A DNA stretch of 54,564 nucleotides from positions 1-54,564 of the forward strand of contig CAIYDY010000339.1 of NCBI GenBank assembly GCA_903925015.1. Direction: 5' to 3'. How positions within the stretch are numbered: the first letter of the stretch is position 1; every line of letters starts with the position of its first letter. Of the stretch, positions 17,313 through 24,168 are shown one piece after another. The stretch comes from an uncultured Acidobacteriia bacterium (lineage in GTDB: Bacteria > Acidobacteriota > Terriglobia > Bryobacterales > Bryobacteraceae). A program made the position numbers and the translations under genes. Below the pieces are notes generated by a model. The model saw only the letters and a list, made by a program, of their open reading frames with translations, searched no databases and was not told the origin of the DNA.

Positions 17313-18593
17313 TCAGTTCAGCTTCTTGAGCCAGATATTCCGCACCGAAACCTTGCAAACCTGCTCCAGCTCAATGCCGATCAGCCCGGATTGGTTGTTG
17401 GAGGAAGCCGGATCGTCGTCCACCATCACGGCCATGAGTTGGCCGTTCAGGATTTGGATGAACGTTCCGCCACGGGCGATGATCGTGTATTCGTTCCAAT
17501 CGTCCATCTTGACGAGCTTGCCGAGCGATTCGCGGTCGCCGATCGCACCCATTTGCCGCTTTTCGCGCAGACCGGCACCTTCCACCACCATGCCGCGCCA
17601 CGACAAGATCCGCATGGGCGTATTTTCCGAATAGAACTGGCCGGTCCAATCCCGTGAGACGGGCCAAAAATCCGCCTGCGGACCAGTCATCATCCAATTG
17701 AGGTTCACGGGCCCGTTGTTGGCTGCGACATTGTCGGCAATCGGAGCCAGCCATGGGATGCCGGTCTTGCTGCGGTACTGGATGCCCGTGCCGCCGGGGC
17801 CCTCCACCTTGATTTCGAGCTTCAGCGTGAAATCCTTCGCCTCCGTGCCTCGGTATACGAGGTAGGTATTGCCGCTGGGATTCTGCGCCGTGGATTCGCC
17901 CACGATGGCACCGTTCTCTACCCGCCAGAACTTCGGGTTGCCGTCCCAATTTTTCAGACTGACACCGTCGAACAGCGAAGAGTACCCATCATGTTCCCCA
18001 AAGTTCAGTGGTTGGGGCTGGGTGAAGGTTACGCGGTCCAGCGACGCACCCATGGCAAGGAAAGCCGCGACTTGATCCGGGCGAAGCTTGTTCGGCGAGG
18101 CCTGGATCTTGGCGAACGCCGTCGCCCTAGCCTTGGCCAAGGCCACTTCAGCCGCTTTCAAGGCCGCAGCTTTGGCTAGCAGGTCACCCGTCGACCCAAG
18201 AGCGGTGCGTGCGGACGTAGCGGTCTTGATCAATGGCAAAGTTGCGTAGGTCATTTGCATCAAGGCTTGGACCTGGGCTTCCTTGATTCCGGGAATTGTG
18301 CCGCCGGACTGGTAGCTCGGCGCACCGGTATTGCCGCCGCGCCCCCCGCCGCCACCACGCCCACCGTTCTGCTGAGGCGGCAGTGCAGCGCGAGCCTCGG
18401 CGAGAGCAACTTCGGCTCCAACCAGCGCGTCCACTTTGGCTGTGACGACCGAATAGTCGGCTGGCGACGCGAAGGTTGCCGAATTGAGGGCGGTTCGGGC
18501 GTCGGCGACCGCACGGGTTTGGGGGCCCAGCTGCCCAGGAACCTGCGCGCGCAAAAACGAAGCCACTAACAAACTCGCTACTACGATTTTCAT
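17313..18593 (-). CDS. exported DUF1080 protein (3-keto-glycoside hydrolase type)
   Basis: 426 residues. A short signal peptide (KIVVASLLVASFLRAQ) is followed by an Ala-rich helical region (about 25-175) interrupted by a Gly-rich stretch (NGGRGGGGGRGGN). The C-terminal DUF1080 domain runs from about 200 to 425: GYSSLFDGVSLKNWDG, FWRVENGAIVGES, TGIQYRSKTGIPW, YSENTPMRILSWRG, WNEYTIIARGGTFIQILNGQ. DUF1080 proteins have a LamG-like fold, and characterised members hydrolyse 3-keto-disaccharides or glycosides. The gene starts inside the stop of the isomerase gene (ATGA overlap), so both belong to one operon and probably one keto-sugar pathway. The helical N-terminal half is not typical of the family. 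Confidence 0.87.
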   Translation of the reverse strand: MKIVVASLLVASFLRAQVPGQLGPQTRAVADARTALNSATFASPADYSVVTAKVDALVGAEVALAEARAALPPQQNGGRGGGGGRGGNTGAPSYQSGGTIPGIKEAQVQALMQMTYATLPLIKTATSARTALGSTGDLLAKAAALKAAEVALAKARATAFAKIQASPNKLRPDQVAAFLAMGASLDRVTFTQPQPLNFGEHDGYSSLFDGVSLKNWDGNPKFWRVENGAIVGESTAQNPSGNTYLVYRGTEAKDFTLKLEIKVEGPGGTGIQYRSKTGIPWLAPIADNVAANNGPVNLNWMMTGPQADFWPVSRDWTGQFYSENTPMRILSWRGMVVEGAGLREKRQMGAIGDRESLGKLVKMDDWNEYTIIARGGTFIQILNGQLMAVMVDDDPASSNNQSGLIGIELEQVCKVSVRNIWLKKLN

Positions 18594-19489
18594 AGTTGGA
18601 ATGCCGTCCGAATCTTACCGAGGAAATCAATGATCTTGGGGCCCGGATCCCCTGCGCCCAGCGCTTCGAAAGGCACGTAGCCGCGGTATCCCGAGCGGTC
18701 GATGATTGCCTTGATTTTGGTGAGGTCGGTTGCTTCGACCTTGTTGTTGCGGCCCACTTCCTGTTTGATCTGCCAGGACACCGCGTAGGGGACCATTTTC
18801 TCGATTTCGGCGTAGGGATCACCTTGGCGGAGACTGCCGATGTCGAGAATTGCTCCGAACCAGTCGGAGCCGACGGCATCGATCATGCGGATGGTCTCGT
18901 CGGCGGTCTTCAGAAAGTCATTGTGCTGCTGGACGGCCACGACCACGCCATGCTCCTTGCCGAAGTCGGCGCATTCGCGGAAATCGTCCGCCATCCACTT
19001 GCAGGCCTCCTCGAAGCTATGGCCAGCGGGACGGGCGACGCCGGAAAAGACGCGGATGACGGGTGCTCCCAGCTTGCTCGCAACGACGATCCAGTTCTTG
19101 ACCATCTGGATGTCCGACTTGCGCGCGGCGGGATCGGCGACAGCGAAATCGTTGCGAACGCCGGTGCCGCTGATGCCGACGCCGTTGACGAAGGCCGTGC
19201 GTTTCAGTCCGTGGATGTAATCGTCCGTAGGTACATTGGGATAGCCGGGGAAGTAGTAGCCGGTGGGGTCGAGGGCGTCGACGCCATGTTGCGCGCAGAA
19301 ATGCACGGCGTCGGCGAGGGTCATGGTGCCGGCCTTCAACTGTTTGTCAAAGGAATAGGCGTTGAGGCCGAGCTTCAGTTTCACGCCGGTTTCGCGCGTG
19401 ACCTTTGCTTGGAGGGGGATGGCGGAGGCGGCTGCGAGCGAGGCGGTGGCGGTTAGGAAGTTGCGTCGATACATACTGCGTCTAGGCAT
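18590..19489 (-). CDS. Tat-exported sugar phosphate isomerase/epimerase (TIM barrel)
   Basis: 299 residues. PRRSMYRRNFLTATASLAAA is a twin-arginine-type signal, so the barrel acts in the periplasm. Superfamily blocks are LKLGLNAYSFDKQL, HFCAQHGVDALDPTGYYFPGY, GVVVAVQQHNDFLKT, FGAILDIGSLRQGDP and YRGYVPFEALGAGDPG. Relatives include 3-keto-glycoside lyases or epimerases that work with DUF1080 and Gfo/Idh/MocA proteins; the overlapping DUF1080 gene downstream fits this. An alternative start is the ATG at 19474 (MYRRNF). A -10-like TATACT (19500-19505) lies 10 nt before the ATG at 19489, which would give a very short leader. Confidence 0.85.
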   Translation of the reverse strand: MPRRSMYRRNFLTATASLAAASAIPLQAKVTRETGVKLKLGLNAYSFDKQLKAGTMTLADAVHFCAQHGVDALDPTGYYFPGYPNVPTDDYIHGLKRTAFVNGVGISGTGVRNDFAVADPAARKSDIQMVKNWIVVASKLGAPVIRVFSGVARPAGHSFEEACKWMADDFRECADFGKEHGVVVAVQQHNDFLKTADETIRMIDAVGSDWFGAILDIGSLRQGDPYAEIEKMVPYAVSWQIKQEVGRNNKVEATDLTKIKAIIDRSGYRGYVPFEALGAGDPGPKIIDFLGKIRTAFQL

Positions 19490-19499
19490 ACGAAGTTGC

Positions 19500-19505
19500 A
19501 GTATA
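19500..19505 (-). promoter_or_regulatory. -10-like TATACT before the isomerase operon
   Basis: TATACT on the minus strand, 10 nt before the ATG at 19489. A start about 7 nt downstream would leave a leader of only about 3 nt. No recognisable -35 is present. Confidence 0.4.
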
Positions 19506-19516
19506 TATCCACGAGA

Positions 19517-19978
19517 TCACAGGACTTGGTAGAAGGCCAGTTCCACGAGATTCGGGCCCCGGGCGCCTTCACAAACGAAGATGTGCTTGGTGAGCCAAGA
19601 GTAATTCTGTGCGGAGGTTTCGAACCTGGGCGTTGCGCGGAAGTAGATGAGTTTGGGGTCGACCGGCTCGCCCCGACGCAGGCGCTCCATCAGTTCGGGA
19701 GGCCCGTGGCGGAGTCCAAAATTCTGGACGTAGATGCGGGCGTGGTCTTCGCACTCAATGACGTACCGGGCATCGAGTTCGGTCACGCCGTCTTGGCGGA
19801 GAATTTGGTAGTCCGCGCCGCCGGGGAGGATCTTGCCGTTCATTTTGGGTCCGGTTGCGGTACCGCCGAGGATTGGGATCATGCGCCGGACGCCGGATCC
19901 TGTATCGCCAACCTCTATGGGGTCACCGACTATGACGTTCAGGTCTGCGATGTGGAGGAGTTGGGGTATGTGAGCCAA
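19517..19978 (-). CDS. DUF3237 family protein
   Basis: The core reads HIADLNVIVGDPIEVGDTGS, RRMIPILGGTATGPKMNGKI, LPGGADYQILRQDG, LDARYVIECEDHARIYVQN and a C-terminal VELAFYQVL. These are the conserved beta-barrel blocks of DUF3237 (UPF0311), about 150 residues long. Function is unknown; a small lipocalin-like barrel is suggested. The frame is open up to 20023, but that ATG lies inside the tRNA-Arg gene, so I place the start at TTG 19978, giving 153 residues. The start lies within a hairpin-forming inverted repeat just after the tRNA. Cytoplasmic; no signal visible. Start choice is the weak point, the family call is not. Confidence 0.8.
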   Translation of the reverse strand: MAHIPQLLHIADLNVIVGDPIEVGDTGSGVRRMIPILGGTATGPKMNGKILPGGADYQILRQDGVTELDARYVIECEDHARIYVQNFGLRHGPPELMERLRRGEPVDPKLIYFRATPRFETSAQNYSWLTKHIFVCEGARGPNLVELAFYQVL

Positions 19979-19999
19979 TAGATTATCGGAATCTAGTGG
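19975..19999 (-). terminator. hairpin just downstream of tRNA-Arg
   Basis: CCACTAGATT-CCGAT-AATCTATTGG on the minus strand forms a stem of 9 pairs with one mismatch, 10 nt after the encoded CCA end. No T-tract follows, so it may be a processing or 3'-end structure rather than an intrinsic terminator. It overlaps the proposed TTG start of the DUF3237 gene. Confidence 0.4.
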
Positions 20000-20008
20000 A
20001 TTAGGGGG

Positions 20009-20085
<77 letters not shown>

Positions 20086-20187
20086 CTAACAAGATCAGTA
20101 TACCGCATCCCCTCCCATTTTCGAAACCCGACTGCAATGCGGCTTGCAACGGTCCGATGCGTGCCGCCAAAATGGGACTGGTCCGCA

Positions 20188-20550
20188 ATGCAAACAATCA
20201 ACCTGACACAGAAATTCTCGCTCTTCCAGGAGCAGTGGCGTCCCAAGGTGGTAGCCCGGTTGAACGGCCAGGAGGTCAAGCTCATCAAGGTCCAGGGGGT
20301 ATTTCCATGGCACACCCATGCCGCGGAGGACGAGATGTTCCTCGTTTGGCGCGGCGAGTTCCGGGTGGAGTTCCGGGATCGGGTAGTCCGCCTCGGGCCC
20401 GGCGAAATGGTGGTGGTTCCGGCGGGCGTGGAGCACCGGACGGCGGCGGACGAGGAGGCCGAAGTCCTGTGTTTTGAACCCGCCGGGGTGAGGAACACCG
20501 GCGACATCCAGGACGCGCAGTTCACAGCTCCGCAAGGCGTCGCGCTTTAG
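20188..20550 (+). CDS. small cupin-domain protein
   Basis: 120 residues from the ATG at 20188 (the frame is open upstream but would run across the tRNA). It is a single cupin barrel: GVFPWHTHAAEDEMFLVWRG gives the HxH...E metal motif, and LGPGEMVVVPAGVEHRTAADE gives motif 2 with its His. The product is cytoplasmic. Small stand-alone cupins bind a metal and serve as isomerases, dioxygenases or sensors; the substrate cannot be inferred. Its TAG is immediately followed by the CTA (TAG on the other strand) of the convergent DUF885 gene. Confidence 0.87.
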   Translation: MQTINLTQKFSLFQEQWRPKVVARLNGQEVKLIKVQGVFPWHTHAAEDEMFLVWRGEFRVEFRDRVVRLGPGEMVVVPAGVEHRTAADEEAEVLCFEPAGVRNTGDIQDAQFTAPQGVAL

Positions 20551-22305
20551 CTATTTCACTTGGCTCGGCAGGAACTCCTCGGTCACGGCCCTCCACAGCA
20601 GGTCCGGCGGCAACAGCCCCTGGCCCAGAACGAAATCGTGGAACTTCTGCACGTTGAAGTTCTTCCCCAGAGCCTTCTCGGTAAATTGACGGATCGCAAG
20701 AAGCCGGGTGTACCCGTCGTAATAGGAGACGGCCTGGCCCGGGCTGCGGAAGGTGTAGCGCTCCACTTCCTCGGTCGCGAATGCCTTCGAGCCTACAACA
20801 TCGTTTTCGAGAATTCTCATCGCCTGGGCCGGTGTCAGCTTGCCCATCTGGAGCTCGGGGTCGATGAACGCCCTTGCGGCGCGCAGGAGGCGGAACTGCA
20901 GCGAAATCAATTTTCCTTCATCGGGCATGTAGGGAAGGGTGAACCACTCGGCGTAGAGCCCCCAACCTTCCACATTGGTGCTGTTGAAGGCGAAGAGGGC
21001 GCGCGCGAGGGATACGCCGTGCTCCACCATGGAGTCGAACTGGAGCTCATGTCCGGGCCGCGCTTCGTGTGCGGTCAGGGTCCAAGAGGCGGCGGCGAAG
21101 GTGAAGTCGTCGTATTTGAGTTCGACGCCGTTCGCGCCCTTGGTGGCCAGCGGTAGGACGAACTTTCCCCGCTCCCCGTGGTTGTTCAGCATGGGCGGAG
21201 GTTGCATGTGGGGGGCAGGTTGCTGCGCGGTTTCGGCGGCGGAGGCGATGGAGATGATCGCGGGCCGTTCGGGTAGGGTCAACAGGTGGTTCTTGCGGAT
21301 GATTTCCTCGATCTGCTTCAGCACGGCCTCGTACTTCGGGAGGATCTCGTCGCCCGCGAATTGCTCCTTCTTGAGTGCGCGAATCACGCTGCGGTAGTCG
21401 CTGGACGGGAGTTTTCTCGCCTTTGCGATGCGCGCTGCGATGGGAGCCATTTCCCGCTGGATATCCAGGAAGCCCGTGTGCGCCACCTTGACCAGATCTT
21501 CGGGCAGGTAATCGACGCCGTAGCCTTCGAGGCCGAGTTTGTAGATGTCGGGAGGGAGGCGGAAATCGGACCTGGACCGCGGCAGAACTTCCTTGCGGAC
21601 GAAGTCGCCGTATTCGGCCACCTGTTGGCGAAGCTTGCCCAAGGCCTCCTCCGAACCCTTGACCCGGTACTTTTCCATCAGGATTCCGATGCCATCGACG
21701 TAGGCGGAGGCGTTCTGGAGATCCTTTTCCACTTCTTCCTTGGCCGGTCCGATCAAAGCGGGATTGGCGGCCTTCTCGCGGAAGCGGGCCTCGGCTTGCT
21801 GGGTCAGCGGCACAAAGCCGGGCTCGACGCCGGTGTATTTCTTGAGCCGCACCAGGGCGGCAGGTCGGCGGTTCTCGGCGACCTGGTCGTCGAGGAGCGA
21901 CTTCTCGCCTTGGAAGATCAGTCCGGCGACATCGGTGTAGGGAAGGAAGACCTTGGATGTGGCGTCGATCATGCGGATCTGCCGGTCGACGGCATCAATG
22001 AGAATCTGGAGGTCCTGTTTGACGTTTTTGTCGGTCTCGGCCTCCATACGCTGATTCAACTGGGCGAGCGCGGTCTGCGACGCGGCACGGTACTTTTCGG
22101 TCCGGTCGGTCGGCAGACTGGAGATTTCGGAATCGAGGGTCGTTATGCCCTGCTGGGAAGCTCCCTCGGGCAGAAATTTGACGCGTGCCTCAATGACCAG
22201 GCGGGCGTTCTCGTTGCTTTTAGCGACCCAGTCCTTGGGCTGCTGGGCCAGCATCCCCGCCGGCAAAAGGAGTGCAGCGACGAGGATCAGGTTTCCTGAA
22301 GGCAT
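20551..22305 (-). CDS. exported DUF885 protein (putative zinc peptidase)
   Basis: The frame is open to 22374, but the sensible start is the ATG at 22305, giving PSGNLILVAALLLPAGMLAQ, a signal peptide. The mature 560-residue protein is helical and contains the family hallmark HEARPGHELQ, an HExxxGH-type metal site, plus GWGLYAEWF and SYYDGYTRLLAIRQ. DUF885 proteins are M32-like metallopeptidases by fold and are very common in soil bacteria; activity is unproven for most. The position of the catalytic His-Glu relative to the conserved EGWGLYAE block is normal. It is divergent from the Bax-inhibitor-like gene, with about 105 nt between them. Confidence 0.88.
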   Translation of the reverse strand: MPSGNLILVAALLLPAGMLAQQPKDWVAKSNENARLVIEARVKFLPEGASQQGITTLDSEISSLPTDRTEKYRAASQTALAQLNQRMEAETDKNVKQDLQILIDAVDRQIRMIDATSKVFLPYTDVAGLIFQGEKSLLDDQVAENRRPAALVRLKKYTGVEPGFVPLTQQAEARFREKAANPALIGPAKEEVEKDLQNASAYVDGIGILMEKYRVKGSEEALGKLRQQVAEYGDFVRKEVLPRSRSDFRLPPDIYKLGLEGYGVDYLPEDLVKVAHTGFLDIQREMAPIAARIAKARKLPSSDYRSVIRALKKEQFAGDEILPKYEAVLKQIEEIIRKNHLLTLPERPAIISIASAAETAQQPAPHMQPPPMLNNHGERGKFVLPLATKGANGVELKYDDFTFAAASWTLTAHEARPGHELQFDSMVEHGVSLARALFAFNSTNVEGWGLYAEWFTLPYMPDEGKLISLQFRLLRAARAFIDPELQMGKLTPAQAMRILENDVVGSKAFATEEVERYTFRSPGQAVSYYDGYTRLLAIRQFTEKALGKNFNVQKFHDFVLGQGLLPPDLLWRAVTEEFLPSQVK

Positions 22306-22410
22306 GCTTCCATATTCGCGCAGTATGGAACCGCGGCGCGCAGGTTCACCCCAGGCATTCACCGCCCAAGGCAAATGTGACCTATCATCGAATTAGGCAT
22401 CCAATAGATT

Positions 22411-23163
22411 ATGCGTCTCAAAAGTTCCAATCCAGTTTTCGGCACGACGTTCGAATCGTCGGCGGTTTTCGCGGGTTACGGCCAGACGATGACCATCGCC
22501 GGGACGGCCAACAAGGCCGGCATCCTGATGATCCTGGTCGCACTGACCGCGTCATTTACGTGGAGCCGGTTCTTCAATGATCCGGAAACGGCCAACATCG
22601 GCGGCTACCTGATGCTCGGCGTGATCGGCGGCTTCATCTCGGCCATGGTGACGATCTTCAAGAAGGAATGGTCGGCCGTAACGGCACCGGTGTATGCGCT
22701 GTTCGAGGGCTTGGCGCTGGGCGGTATCTCGGCCACGTTGGAATATCGCTTCCCGGGTATCGCGATCGAAGCCGTGGCACTGACGTTTGGTACTTGCTTC
22801 TGCCTGTTGCTGGCATACCGGACCGGCGTGATCAAGGCGAGCGAGAAGTTGACGATGGGCATCGTTGCCGCCACGGGTGGCGTGGCACTCGTGTATTTCG
22901 CAAACATGCTGCTGGGGATTTTCGGCGTTCACATCCCTGGAATCTTCGGTAGCGGTCCGGTGGGAATCCTGTTCAGTCTGGTGGTGGTTGTGATTGCAGC
23001 CATGAACCTGATTTTGGACTTCGCCTTCATTGAGGATGCGGCATACCGTGGGGCACCCAAGTACATGGAGTGGTACGGCGCCTTCGGCCTGATGGTGACC
23101 CTGATTTGGCTGTATCTGGAAATGATCCGGCTGCTTTCGAAACTGCGCGACGACCGCAATTAG
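22411..23163 (+). CDS. Bax inhibitor-1 / YccA family membrane protein
   Basis: A 250-residue protein with seven hydrophobic helices and the family N-terminus RLKSSNPVF followed by MTIAGTANKAGILMILVALT. Typical blocks include APVYALFEGLALGGIS, KASEKLTMGIVAATGGVAL and the last helix region FGLMVTLIWLYLEMIRLLSKL. Bacterial members (YccA, YetJ) are pH-sensitive calcium channels or modulators of FtsH. The charged C-terminal KLRDDRN is usual. It is probably a single gene: a 48-nt spacer with its own sigma-28-like promoter precedes the next one. Confidence 0.9.
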   Translation: MRLKSSNPVFGTTFESSAVFAGYGQTMTIAGTANKAGILMILVALTASFTWSRFFNDPETANIGGYLMLGVIGGFISAMVTIFKKEWSAVTAPVYALFEGLALGGISATLEYRFPGIAIEAVALTFGTCFCLLLAYRTGVIKASEKLTMGIVAATGGVALVYFANMLLGIFGVHIPGIFGSGPVGILFSLVVVVIAAMNLILDFAFIEDAAYRGAPKYMEWYGAFGLMVTLIWLYLEMIRLLSKLRDDRN

Positions 23164-23177
23164 TTTCACTCCGATCC

Positions 23178-23205
23178 TAAAGTTTTTCCCAGCGCCCGCC
23201 GATAG
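23178..23205 (+). promoter_or_regulatory. second sigma-28 (FliA)-like promoter, before a metallophosphoesterase
   Basis: TAAAGTTT at 23178-23185 and GCCGATAG at 23198-23205 are separated by 12 nt, the same elements, spacing and position as before the chemoreceptor. The -10 ends 6-7 nt before the ATG at 23212. Identity of both boxes across two unrelated genes makes chance unlikely. Confidence 0.7.
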
Positions 23206-23211
23206 TGGTTC

Positions 23212-24054
23212 ATGACCATGACCCGGCGGGCGTTTGCCGCTCTGCCCCTACTTGGAATCCCGCCGACCGCATGGGCGTGCGTCGTCGAACCTGGTTGGCT
23301 TGAATTCACGGAGAGGGAGTGCCCCGTTCCACACCTGACGCGGCCGGTGGATATTGTCCACCTGTCCGACCTGCATGCGTCCGTTGAAGTTCCAGTTTCG
23401 CTGATCGAACGCTCGGTGGACATGGCTATCTCGGCCAAGCCGGACATAATTTGTGTCACGGGGGACTTCGTTACGGTGGCCACGGGCTTCGACCGCCGCT
23501 GGTATGAGAAGACGCTGTCGAAGCTGGCCGCAGCACGACCCACATATGCAGTTTTGGGCAACCATGATGGCGGCAAGTGGTCCGGCTACGGCGGCGGCTT
23601 CCACGGACCCGGGGAAGTCACCAAAATGTTGGAGGCAAGCGGTATCGAAGTTCTTTCGAACAGGTCCGTGAGGATCGGTCCGCAAGTGTCGCCGTTGCGG
23701 CTGGTGGGGGTGCACGATGTGTGGTCGGGCTTTATGGATGCCCGAAAGGCCTTTAGCGAAGTGGGGGATGGCGAGGCTGTGGTTTTGTTGTCGCACAACC
23801 CGGACAGCAAGAAGCCGCTTGGGAAGTATCCCTGGAACGTAATGCTGAGTGGCCATACCCATGGTGGCCAAGTGGTGATGCCGATTACGGGTACCAACCC
23901 CGCCCCTGTTGCGGACCGGCGGTATGTGGAGGGCTTGAAACCGTGGAGGGATCGCTGGATTCACGTCTCCAGAGGCGTGGGCAGCATTAAGGGAGTACGG
24001 TTTAACTGCCGCCCGGAGGTTACGCTCCTCAAATTGGTGTGTTCCAGAGGGTAA
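23212..24054 (+). CDS. exported calcineurin-like metallophosphoesterase (YaeI type)
   Basis: 280 residues. MTMTRRAFAALPLLGIPPTA is a Tat-like signal. Metal-site motifs appear in order: HLSDLHAS (Asp53, His55), VTGDFV (Asp85), LGNHDG (Asn117, His118), LLSHNPD and SGHTHGGQV. Relatives (YaeI, YkuE) hydrolyse lipid-linked diphosphates such as UDP-diacylglucosamine or act on envelope phospholipids from outside the membrane. The sigma-28-like promoter suggests expression together with motility genes, which is unexpected for this family. An alternative start is the second ATG at 23218. Confidence 0.88.
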   Translation: MTMTRRAFAALPLLGIPPTAWACVVEPGWLEFTERECPVPHLTRPVDIVHLSDLHASVEVPVSLIERSVDMAISAKPDIICVTGDFVTVATGFDRRWYEKTLSKLAAARPTYAVLGNHDGGKWSGYGGGFHGPGEVTKMLEASGIEVLSNRSVRIGPQVSPLRLVGVHDVWSGFMDARKAFSEVGDGEAVVLLSHNPDSKKPLGKYPWNVMLSGHTHGGQVVMPITGTNPAPVADRRYVEGLKPWRDRWIHVSRGVGSIKGVRFNCRPEVTLLKLVCSRG

Positions 24055-24168
24055 CGGAGCCGATCTAGGCTGCCGCTTGGCGGCAAAAACAGTTCATTCA
24101 GTTTATTTTCCAGGCCGCTGGTGGAGCTTCTCTTAGATGATGCGTAATCGTGGCGCGACAATGATGAC

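Noticed and set aside
24060-24080. TGCCGC-TTG-GCGGCA hairpin after the metallophosphoesterase as terminator
   Set aside because: The stem is followed by AAAAAC rather than a T-tract on the coding strand, so it does not qualify as an intrinsic terminator.
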